From contig NZ_FPAF01000010.1 in NCBI RefSeq assembly GCF_900116295.1, positions 62,001-126,000 of the forward strand: 64,000 nucleotides of DNA, written 5' to 3'. Numbering within the stretch: position 1 is the first letter of the stretch; each line of letters begins with the position of its first letter. Positions 57,503 to 64,000 of the stretch are shown one piece after another. Source of the DNA: Bacillus sp. 103mf. GTDB lineage: Bacteria; Bacillota; Bacilli; Bacillales; Bacillaceae_G. The notes below the pieces were generated by a model. The model searched no databases. It had not been told where the DNA came from and worked only from the letters and a program-made list of their open reading frames with translations. The translations under genes and the position numbers were made by a program.

Positions 57503-59140
57503 ATGACCATTTTAACAGCACGAAACATTGAAAAAAGCTTTGGTGACCGCACTTTATTTACGTTACAAGCACTTGATATCCACGCCCATGATCGCATTGG
57601 AATTGTCGGTGTAAACGGCGCCGGAAAATCAACGCTATTACAAATATTAAGTAAAGAAATAGAACCTGATGGCGGAACGATTACTCATTACGGTTCGATC
57701 GCTATCATTCCACAATTCCATGAGGAGACATTGGAAACAGCCTCTTCTATTGCAAAAGGACAATGGGGTATTTCTCACGTCACAACGAATATGAGCGGCG
57801 GCGAACGCGGGCGTTTAAAAATTGCTCATGCTCTTGAACAAGAAGCATCTATCTTATTTGCTGATGAACCAACAAGTCATCTCGATATGCATGGCACAGA
57901 ACAACTAGAGCAGGCATTACTATCTTATAAAGGAGCAATTATTTTAATTTCCCATGACCGCGCCTTATTAGATGCCATTTGTACAAAGATAATCGAGATT
58001 GAAGACGGTACCGTTCGGGAATATAAAGGAAATTACACAAACTACCGGGGACAAAAGGGTCAGCAAAGGCAGCACCAGCAAGCGGAATATGAAAAGTATA
58101 CGAAAGAAAAACAGCGCTTAGAAACAGCAATCGCCAGCAGACTACAGCGGGCTTCCGGTATGACAAAAATTCGTTCAAGTTTTAGTTCTTCTGAATCTAG
58201 GCTATATAAATCGGGAGCAGCTTATAGCCAAGGCAATGTTCAAAAAGCCGCAAAAGCACTAGAAACAAGATTAGAACAACTAGAAAAGAAAGAAAAACCA
58301 AAAGAAATTGTGCATACAAAGTTTGATTTACAATACCATGCACCCATTCATAGTAAAACAGCTGTGCAATTTAATAAAATTACGAAAAAAATTGGCAACC
58401 GCACCCCCTTTCACAATATAAACGGAAGTATAGCTCCAGGTGCAAAGCTTGCTATTCTCGGAAAAAATGGAAGTGGAAAAACAACGCTATTTCATCTGAT
58501 TCAAGCAAAGGAACGAGGAATTCAGCTTTCAAAAAGCTGTAAAATTGGTTATTTTGAACAAACATTAGCCATTCTGCAAAAAGACAAAACCATTTTACAA
58601 AACGTAATGGAAGAAACGCGTTATGACGAAGCTTTCGTACGAACAATCCTTGCTCGCCTACTATTTCGAAGAGAAGATGTGTATAAACAAGTAAACGTAT
58701 TAAGCGGCGGCGAACGTGTAAAGGTCGCACTAGCAAAAATCTTCTTAGGAGACTACAATATGCTTCTTCTTGATGAACCGACAAATTATTTAGATCTTGC
58801 CACTCAAGAAGAACTAGAGCACATGCTGAAAGATTATCCTGGTACTGTGTTGTTCATTAGTCACGACCGCACATTTGTTCATAAAATTGCTGATCACATT
58901 TTACACCTAGATGAAGACGAACCGTGGATCTTTCAAGGCAATTACAAGCAATATACGAAACGAACTGAACAGTCTTCTATCAATCCAACAGAGCAGGAAC
59001 TATTGCGTCTACAAACAAAATTAACAGAAGTAATCGGACGCATTTCGATGCCAGGACGTCACGATGATGTGATTGCTCTGGAAAATGAATACGAGCAGTT
59101 GCTACGTCAAATTCAAGAATGTAAAGCATCTGTCCTCTGA
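57503..59140 (+). CDS. ABC-F type ribosomal protection protein (VmlR/Vga-like)
   Basis: 545 residues: two ABC domains without membrane spans. First domain: Walker A GVNGAGKS (about 35-42), signature MSGGERGRLK, Walker B ILFADEPTSHLD. An interdomain linker follows, with a basic coiled-coil (TKEKQRLETAIASRLQRASGMTKIRSSFSSSESRLYKSG). Second domain: GKNGSGKTT, LSGGERVKVALAKIF, LLLDEPTNYLD. Length and layout match antibiotic-resistance ABC-Fs that enter the ribosomal E site and displace lincosamides, streptogramins A or pleuromutilins; drug range cannot be read from sequence. The elaborate leader supports drug-inducible expression. Confidence 0.88.
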   Translation: MTILTARNIEKSFGDRTLFTLQALDIHAHDRIGIVGVNGAGKSTLLQILSKEIEPDGGTITHYGSIAIIPQFHEETLETASSIAKGQWGISHVTTNMSGGERGRLKIAHALEQEASILFADEPTSHLDMHGTEQLEQALLSYKGAIILISHDRALLDAICTKIIEIEDGTVREYKGNYTNYRGQKGQQRQHQQAEYEKYTKEKQRLETAIASRLQRASGMTKIRSSFSSSESRLYKSGAAYSQGNVQKAAKALETRLEQLEKKEKPKEIVHTKFDLQYHAPIHSKTAVQFNKITKKIGNRTPFHNINGSIAPGAKLAILGKNGSGKTTLFHLIQAKERGIQLSKSCKIGYFEQTLAILQKDKTILQNVMEETRYDEAFVRTILARLLFRREDVYKQVNVLSGGERVKVALAKIFLGDYNMLLLDEPTNYLDLATQEELEHMLKDYPGTVLFISHDRTFVHKIADHILHLDEDEPWIFQGNYKQYTKRTEQSSINPTEQELLRLQTKLTEVIGRISMPGRHDDVIALENEYEQLLRQIQECKASVL

Positions 59141-59276
59141 TATATCAGCCGTTCTTTGCAATATATCGGCGATTTTCATAATATATCGACCGTTCTTTAC
59201 AATTTATCGGCGATTTTCATAATATATCGACCGTTCTTTACAATTTATCGGCGATTCGACACGATATAAAGACCCA
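59141..59276. repeat. 'ATCGGCGATTCGACA' repeat with a 41-bp tandem unit
   Basis: Two full 41-bp units (TTCTTT(G/A)CAAT(A/T)TATCGG... CGATTTTCATAATATATCGACCG) and a partial third lead into ATCGGCGATTCGACACGATATAAAGACCC, the family's 3' end. It starts two bases after the ABC-F stop. Confidence 0.75.
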
Positions 59277-59308
59277 CAGGCAACATTAGACATGCTAAAC
59301 ACACTAAA

Positions 59309-59331
59309 GAGGGCTGACTCAGGTCAGCCCT
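59309..59331 (-). terminator. Nitroreductase terminator
   Basis: Stem AGGGCTGAC / GTCAGCCCT with TCAG loop, just after the nitroreductase stop; T-run is weak. Confidence 0.65.
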
Positions 59332-59336
59332 TCCGA

Positions 59337-60044
59337 TTAAAATTTATTCCAAGTTAACACATCATCAAGTGGAAGGCGAACTTTTTCAAACCCAGCCTGC
59401 ACTGCTTTCCCTACACAAATTAACATGACAGGTTCAAGATTTTCTGGAACATGAAAAGCCTCTACAAATTTCTGCGGATGGAAACCACCAATTGGTACAG
59501 TGTCAAAACCTTTTGCTTTTGCCGCTAACATAAGCTGCATCGCTACTAAGCCACCATCAATCATCGCCACGCGAGTAGCTTGTTCATTAGAGAATTTCCC
59601 ATAGTTTTCAACAATTGAATTGACATAGAAATTCTTCGTTTCTTCTGTCATTCTTCCTTTTTTCACTACTTCTCCGTAAATTTTCTCAGCATTTTTATAG
59701 GCCTGTTTATCTCCTAAAACAGCAATGACAATAGAAGCATCTACAATTTGTTGTTGATTGTTTGCAATTGGTAATAACTCTTCTTTCGCTGCTTCATCTT
59801 GCACAACAAGAAATCTCCATGATTGTAAGTTTGACGATGACGGAGCTAAAGTTGCGAGCTCTAAAATTTCACGAATATCTTTTTCATCCATTTTAAAATG
59901 CGAATCATAATGACGTACAGATTGGCGCTCCTTAGCGATAGTAAAGAAATCTGTGTCCGTAATTTCTTTCGGAGCTTCCGTATGAGTAGTAAGCTCATGG
60001 ATTTTATTCAAATACTCTTCTGTTGCTGATCTTTTTGCAGACAT
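59337..60044 (-). CDS. Nitroreductase family oxidoreductase
   Basis: 235 residues. FMN-binding motif AKERQSVRHYDSHF (about 36-49), TLAPSSSNLQSWRFLVV, and the C-terminal PIGGFHPQKFVEAFHVPENLEPVMLICVGKA. An N-terminal 30-residue extension precedes the core. Reduces nitroaromatics, quinones or flavins; natural substrate unknown. ATG after AGGGGGAG. Its promoter carries two palindromes and lies between it and the Rrf2 gene, which probably represses it. Confidence 0.9.
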   Translation of the reverse strand: MSAKRSATEEYLNKIHELTTHTEAPKEITDTDFFTIAKERQSVRHYDSHFKMDEKDIREILELATLAPSSSNLQSWRFLVVQDEAAKEELLPIANNQQQIVDASIVIAVLGDKQAYKNAEKIYGEVVKKGRMTEETKNFYVNSIVENYGKFSNEQATRVAMIDGGLVAMQLMLAAKAKGFDTVPIGGFHPQKFVEAFHVPENLEPVMLICVGKAVQAGFEKVRLPLDDVLTWNKF

Positions 60045-60061
60045 TATATTTCTCCCCCTTA

Positions 60062-60121
60062 ACTGTTCTGATTTTAAGAACAGTATATTCTTTTAACTGT
60101 TCATTTGTCAAGAACAGTTAA
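60062..60121 (-). promoter_or_regulatory. Nitroreductase promoter with paired operators
   Basis: Minus-strand -35 TTGACA (60106-60111), 18-bp spacer, -10 TATACT (60082-60087). Inverted repeats: ACTGTTCT-N7-AGAACAGT (60062-60084) covers the -10, and TTAACTGTTC-N9-GAACAGTTAA (60093-60121) covers the -35. Both share CTGTTC/GAACAG. Confidence 0.82.
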
Positions 60122-60127
60122 TTATAA

Positions 60128-60165
60128 AAAAATAAAACGAAAACTACAGTTCCGTTTTATTTTTT
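60128..60165 (-). terminator. rrf2 gene terminator
   Basis: AAAATAAAACG / CGTTTTATTTT on the minus strand with seven T, overlapping the last codons of the Rrf2 gene. Confidence 0.65.
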
Positions 60166-60578
60166 TCTTTAGGAAGTAAATCAGCTAGCTTTTTCTTTGC
60201 CAGCCCCTCTACAAGCCATCTTTCCATTTCATCTCGTAATTCATATAACGCTGAACATGTCGAAGGAGAAAAACACTCTTTCCCATCTACATCAAGAAAT
60301 CCTTTTGAATACGGGTCTGCTCTTATCGCATCATAAACTTCTACTAATGTAATTTCATTTGCAGATCTAGCTAAATAATAACCGCCATCTCGTCCTTCTT
60401 TCGCTGCAATCAGTTCTGCTTTAACTAAATGAGTAAGGATTTTTCTTAAAAAGAGTGGCTTTGTTCCTAACTTTTCAGCCATAATTGCACTAGGACAAAT
60501 ACCATCATAATCCGCTAGTACCAATAAAGATTGCACAGCAAGTCCGAACCATTTCGTACTTGAAACCTTCTCTTTCAT
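60144..60578 (-). CDS. Rrf2 family transcriptional regulator
   Basis: 144 residues. Winged helix with ICPSAIMAEKLGTKPLFLRKILTHLVKAELIAAKEGRDGGYYLARSANEITLVEVYDAI. Cysteines at DGICPS, KECFSPSTC could bind an Fe-S cluster or sense electrophiles, but the classical C-x5-C-x7-C spacing is not evident, so a thiol sensor (YwnA/HypR-like) is possible. HypR of B. subtilis regulates a nitroreductase (hypO), a close parallel to the downstream gene. RBS AGAGGTG. Confidence 0.85.
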   Translation of the reverse strand: MKEKVSSTKWFGLAVQSLLVLADYDGICPSAIMAEKLGTKPLFLRKILTHLVKAELIAAKEGRDGGYYLARSANEITLVEVYDAIRADPYSKGFLDVDGKECFSPSTCSALYELRDEMERWLVEGLAKKKLADLLPKEKNKTEL

Positions 60579-60708
60579 TCGTTTTCACCTCTCTATTAGT
60601 CTAAACAATTTTGCTGAAAAGACAACTTAAAGTCCATATGAAAAGAACCCCTCCTCTTAGTTGAAAAAGGGTTCACACACTATCATATCTCTTATGCAGC
60701 AACTTCTC

Positions 60709-61023
60709 TTATCGAACTTTAACTGCAGTTCCGCTTACAGCTACCATTAACATACCTTCACGAACTACTTCATAATCAACATCAATGCCAACAATTGCGT
60801 TTGCACCTTTTTGCGCTGCAAGCTGCTTCATTTCTTCCATTGCAATATCACGCGCTTCTTTTAACTTACTTTCATAAGCACCAGAACGGCCGCCGACAAC
60901 GTCACGAACAGAAGCAAATAAATCACGAACGATATTTGCTCCCATAATTGCTTCTCCGTTTACGATATCAATATACTCTTCAATTTCTTTTCCTTGAATA
61001 ACAGAAGTTGTTGTAACGATCAT
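60709..61023 (-). CDS. YbjQ family heavy-metal-binding-domain protein (UPF0145)
   Basis: 104 residues: [82 protein letters not shown]. This matches the whole YbjQ family, a pentameric fold of unclear function. RBS AGGAGG. No obvious operon partner. Confidence 0.93.
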   Translation of the reverse strand: MIVTTTSVIQGKEIEEYIDIVNGEAIMGANIVRDLFASVRDVVGGRSGAYESKLKEARDIAMEEMKQLAAQKGANAIVGIDVDYEVVREGMLMVAVSGTAVKVR

Positions 61024-61181
61024 AATAGATTACCTCCTATGTATATAAGCTTATAACCCTATGTATAAAATACCCTAATTTCATGAAATTACATCATATT
61101 GGGTAATAACCTTAACCTCATCATACATAACAAATCTTTCATTACTCTCTCATGAATGTTAAAAAAGCCTTTCAAATAACT

Positions 61182-61514
61182 CTAATTTGCACAATGCTTC
61201 CCGTTAATATAATACGCTGACTCTGTGAAAACCGTAAATACAACCTCTACTTCTGGAAGTCCAAAATTCATTACATATGTAGTAATGGCCTTGGCGAATC
61301 GATCACGAATTTCCTGTCCACGCTCGAACCATTTCACTTCAATAAGAGGAAACGCTTCTATTTCTTCCCCATTGTATACAAATGTAGAACTTGGTAGTTC
61401 CAACGTAAAATTATCCGTACCACACTCACAAATCTCTGCAAGCTCTTCTACTAATGGTTTACTTATATCCTTTAATTGTTCAGTAGTAATTCCACGAAAC
61501 ACAACATGCGGCAT
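61182..61514 (-). CDS. DUF1904 protein
   Basis: 110 residues: MPHVVFRGITTEQLKDISKPLVEELAEICECGTDNFTLELPSSTFV... and KWFERGQEIRDRFAKAITTYVMNFGLPEVEVVFTVFTESAYYINGKH. DUF1904 proteins have a tautomerase-like alpha/beta pattern but no proven activity. GGAGGG precedes the ATG. Monocistronic. Confidence 0.85.
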   Translation of the reverse strand: MPHVVFRGITTEQLKDISKPLVEELAEICECGTDNFTLELPSSTFVYNGEEIEAFPLIEVKWFERGQEIRDRFAKAITTYVMNFGLPEVEVVFTVFTESAYYINGKHCAN

Positions 61515-61642
61515 GTGAATCCCTCCGTTAGATAGCTTTATATTTGTTCACATCATAGCATAATTTATTTTGCTGTACTAGAATGTATGGAGACATTTCA
61601 ATGACATTTTCAAAAAACATAATATGTTTATGCTTTTATTCA

Positions 61643-62152
61643 TTAATACAACTTCTTTAAATTAAGCAATGCTATTCCATACATAGAGAGTCCAAAAAAT
61701 GCTCCTCCACAACTCCATATAATAATATCAAATGAAGAAACAGATATTTCTCCTGACCTTAAATAAGGAAAAATATAAGACATGAGAATAAACATCGTTC
61801 CCCCCCAAAACATACCTGCTTTTAAACTGTCTATTTTTAGTTTTTTCTTTTTTTCTAAATATTCCTCTTTTGTTGCACATTCCGTATCATTTAAATTTTT
61901 CTTTTTTATATTCCGCATTAAATAAGTTGCGTAAATCATATTAACTACAAAAACAATTATAGTTCCTATAGATAGGGTGTTGCGAATCGTATCAACTACC
62001 AACATGATAACCATCACTAACATATTCAAATACCATAGCAGTACTCCTGCCACAGCTAATTCTTTATTTATTTCTTGTTTTTGGTATTCGTCTCTCTCGC
62101 TCATCGCTCCTATGAAATTTAAATATAATTTTTCTTTCCATTTGTTTTTCAT
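61643..62152 (-). CDS. DUF3278 membrane protein, partner of XRE regulator
   Basis: 169 residues with about four membrane spans in two pairs: (AGVLLWYLNMLVMVIMLVV; TLSIGTIIVFVVNMIYATYLM) and (AGMFWGGTMFILMSYIFPYL; IIWSCGGAFFGLSMYGIALL), separated by a basic loop. N-terminal FIGAMSERDEYQKQEINKEL with the E-R-D-E motif resembles DUF3278 proteins. It begins 3 bases after the XRE stop, with GGGAGG inside that gene. Role unknown. Confidence 0.78.
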   Translation of the reverse strand: MKNKWKEKLYLNFIGAMSERDEYQKQEINKELAVAGVLLWYLNMLVMVIMLVVDTIRNTLSIGTIIVFVVNMIYATYLMRNIKKKNLNDTECATKEEYLEKKKKLKIDSLKAGMFWGGTMFILMSYIFPYLRSGEISVSSFDIIIWSCGGAFFGLSMYGIALLNLKKLY

Positions 62153-62155
62153 TAC

Positions 62156-62347
62156 TTAGCTCTCCTCCCAAAATAAAGTATTTAAATCGGTGTTTAACGC
62201 TTTCGCTAATTCAATACATAAGGCTAAAGAAGGATTATATTTATTGTTCTCAATTAAATTTATTGTTTGTCTAGCAACATTGACTTTTTTAGCTAGTTCC
62301 AACTGAGAAAGCCCTTCCTGCTTTCGATATTTTCGAACATTATTCAA
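62156..62347 (-). CDS. Small XRE/Cro-type repressor
   Basis: 63 residues with HTH SQLELAKKVNVARQTINLIENNKYNPSLALCIELAKALNTDLNTLFWEE. Start: TTG at 62347 has AGGAGG at 7 bases; the ATG at 62353 is only one base from that site. It is paired with a downstream DUF3278 membrane protein, and operators flank its promoter, as in the 53.2-53.9 kb module. Confidence 0.88.
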   Translation of the reverse strand: MNNVRKYRKQEGLSQLELAKKVNVARQTINLIENNKYNPSLALCIELAKALNTDLNTLFWEES

Positions 62348-62369
62348 ATACATGCCTCCTTTATATTTT

Positions 62370-62427
62370 TGTCATTTATATGTGACATTTTATAGTGAAA
62401 TACAAGAAATGTCAATTATATATGACA
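62370..62427 (-). promoter_or_regulatory. XRE promoter between two palindromic operators
   Basis: TGTCATTTATATGTGACA (62370-62387) and TGTCAATTATATATGACA (62410-62427), centres 40 bp apart. On the minus strand the -35 TTGACA (62410-62415) lies in the second and a -10 TAAAAT sits 17 bp downstream, next to the first. Confidence 0.78.
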
Positions 62428-62455
62428 TAATAAGACCCACAAAAAAATAGCACAA

Positions 62456-62488
62456 AAAAAAAACGCATCTAACTTTAGATGCGTTTTT
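62456..62488 (-). terminator. minJ terminator
   Basis: AAAAACGCATCTA, loop ACTT, TAGATGCGTTTTT downstream of the minJ stop. Confidence 0.85.
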
Positions 62489-62510
62489 ATATGCCATTCT
62501 TTTAACAGCA

Positions 62511-63695
62511 TTATCCAACTTCCGTATCCCACTGATGTTCTTGTTCTACAAAAACAATCCCAAGTTCGTGATGCTCCCCTTCATAAATCGCATGTTGTAC
62601 AAGGCGAAGCTCACCGTTCGTATCAACAACTTCCATTTTACAAAAAGCACCTGTTGTTCTTGATTGCAACGCATTGTAGAACTCACCCACATTTGTTGGA
62701 ACGACCCCGTTCATTTTTACAATGATTTCCCCTGGCTTCAAGTCCAGCGCCTCCCCGGCTGTACCTGGAATTGTGCCTAGTACAACTAGACCATTATCGC
62801 GGGAAGAAAAGTATGCAGGGCGCCGTCCATCTTCCAAACGCTCTTGCACAGCAATTGTCAACCGTCCAAGAATTGCTACTCCCATAGCTACAATTGCTAA
62901 TGTATGCCACCAATAACTCACTATTCCTAATAGAAGGACAACTGCAGCTAGCCCAAACACGCGTCGTCCTGTAAATAACAACGCTTCTTTTGGCTCAAAG
63001 CTTTTAATCGTTCTCGTAAATCCAACTAAAAACGGAATTAAGAATAAAGAAAACTTTTGTGATCCAACAGAGACAACTGGCCACCAAGATACAAACTGCG
63101 TTAAAGTATCGCCTGGTATAAGAACGAATAACGGTACCAGCCATAATCTGTTTGATTCATGCAATCCAATATTTAAACTGCGTTTTCCTTTTCGCAATTT
63201 CGGAGTTGAATAGTTTGTGGCATTTTTAGAAATAAGTAAACCTTCTACAACTAACATGAGGCCAAGTAAAATCGCTAATGATACAATACTACTCTCTTCT
63301 CCTTCTTGAAGCTGTAAGAAGGAAAACGGAAGTTTCGAAGATAATACCGCTGCTACAATGGCAACCCCTAACGTATATGCAGGTGATAAGTATCTATACT
63401 GAACAATGATAGCAAACAATACCGTCCAAATCGCCATTATAAACACACTTGCTTGTGATACAACAAGTCCTGCTAAGGCTGTAATCAATGATAAAATGAT
63501 TCCTAAACCAATTCCTGCAAATATAGATGTACGTAGTTCATACCAAACATCATACACCTTAAAGGAAAAATCTTTCCGCTCTCGTAATACTCGTAAATAT
63601 CCAACAAAAAAACTACTTATAAAGAAAACATACAAAGCAGGATGCATTAAAAAACGCACGATTGCCTTCACAATTTCTGATAACCAACTCTCCAC
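62511..63695 (-). CDS. minJ: Cell-division topological determinant MinJ
   Basis: About 394 residues. Multiple membrane spans (MHPALYVFFISSFFVGYLRVLRERKDF...; GLGIILSLITALAGLVVSQASVFIMAIW...) and a C-terminal PDZ domain (NGLVVLGTIPGTAGEALDLKPGEIIVKMNGVVPTNVGEFYNALQSR). MinJ bridges DivIVA and MinD at poles and septa in Bacillus. A GTG at 63695 with GGTGGTG 9 bases upstream is preferred; the ATG at 63713 lacks a clear RBS and adds six residues. Confidence 0.9.
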   Translation of the reverse strand: MESWLSEIVKAIVRFLMHPALYVFFISSFFVGYLRVLRERKDFSFKVYDVWYELRTSIFAGIGLGIILSLITALAGLVVSQASVFIMAIWTVLFAIIVQYRYLSPAYTLGVAIVAAVLSSKLPFSFLQLQEGEESSIVSLAILLGLMLVVEGLLISKNATNYSTPKLRKGKRSLNIGLHESNRLWLVPLFVLIPGDTLTQFVSWWPVVSVGSQKFSLFLIPFLVGFTRTIKSFEPKEALLFTGRRVFGLAAVVLLLGIVSYWWHTLAIVAMGVAILGRLTIAVQERLEDGRRPAYFSSRDNGLVVLGTIPGTAGEALDLKPGEIIVKMNGVVPTNVGEFYNALQSRTTGAFCKMEVVDTNGELRLVQHAIYEGEHHELGIVFVEQEHQWDTEVG

Positions 63696-63876
63696 GAAAC
63701 GATTCACCACCATTTATAAGATATTTTATTTCTTCCGTACACATTACCTTATGTAAGATTTACTCCGTTTCATTTTATCTTATCATAATTAATCAAACGT
63801 TTGTTTAACACATAAAAAATATACAGAACATTGTACTTATCACATTGAAAATATATATAAATACAAATTGAAAAAA

Positions 63877-64000
63877 CGACATAAAAACCCTTTCTTTTTA
63901 GGGAAGGGCGAGAGCGTCTGGCCGCACATGGGAGCGGTCAGGGCCTTCCCCTGCCACGCGCCAGGTTTTACCAGTAGCAAACATGTTGTATTCTGCATAG
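63877..64000. repeat. Copy of the 'GGCC-ATGCATAG' repeat family, cut by window end
   Basis: Starts CGACATAAAAACCC and continues CTTTTTAGGGAAGGGCGAGAGCGTCTGGCC, GGAGCGGTCAGGGCC, CTGCCACGCGCCAGG, then CATGTTGTATTCTGCATAG at the edge. 63714-63876 upstream of it contains no gene. Confidence 0.6.

Noticed and set aside
59141-59276. CRISPR array
   Set aside because: The 41-bp units are contiguous tandem repeats without unique spacers, and no cas genes are present.

Overview
The window reads as chromosomal core DNA of a Bacillus cereus group bacterium (B. cereus, B. thuringiensis, B. anthracis or close kin). The low GC content, the gene order around cggR-gapA-pgk-tpiA-gpmI-eno and yvcI-rapZ-yvcK-whiA-crh, the sporulation genes, and several copies of a mobile repeat that matches the bcr1-type element known from this group all point there. 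No prophage, insertion sequence, integrase or CRISPR array is visible.

Layout. 1-3.7 kb: a leftward promoter-operator whose gene lies off the left edge, a PadR regulator, a divergent SDR/LysR pair, a PhnA-like protein and a XapX protein. 3.8-9.3 kb: a large secreted GW-repeat L,D-transpeptidase-like protein, a NERD-domain gene bracketed by two copies of a 103-bp direct repeat, a YitT membrane protein and a full-length bcr element. 9.4-16.8 kb: trans-translation and RNA turnover (ssrA, smpB, rnr), carboxylesterase, secG, an LrgA/LrgB pair and a lipoprotein. 17-25.7 kb: the lower-glycolysis operon under CggR, whose operator is readable, then a small glutaredoxin-like gene and sigma-54. 26-28.4 kb: tRNA-Arg and a KimA-like potassium importer. 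28.7-32.5 kb: a seven-gene spoVA2-type operon (two DUF1657 genes, a YhcN/YlaJ lipoprotein, spoVAC, spoVAD, spoVAE, and a DUF421+DUF1657 '2Duf' protein). 32.9-44.8 kb: clpP under a CtsR box; crh, whiA, yvcK, rapZ and a nudix gene; a lutC remnant; trxB, a TPR protein, an acetyltransferase, ppaX, lgt, hprK and yvlD. 44.9-49.9 kb: uvrB-uvrA with a LexA-like box. 50-64 kb: accessory transport, regulator and resistance genes, ending with minJ and a partial repeat.

How it fits together. CggR with gapA-pgk-tpiA-gpmI-eno forms the glycolytic core, while Crh and HprK sense glycolytic state for catabolite control. CtsR/clpP, tmRNA/SmpB and RNase R serve quality control. The spoVA2 operon concerns spore inner-membrane channels and spore resistance.

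The most striking regulatory region is the 200-bp leader of the ABC-F gene at 57.5 kb. It has a strong promoter, a three-codon upstream ORF, a terminator with an exact competing antiterminator, and a second terminator-like hairpin whose 3' arm is the ribosome binding site. That arm can be freed by pairing with an upstream strand. This looks like ribosome-mediated attenuation of an antibiotic-resistance-type ABC-F protein.

A second theme is paired palindromes straddling sigma-A promoters at four separate loci. A third is three dispersed non-coding repeat families, including three bcr elements inserted head to tail that share their ATAAA junctions.
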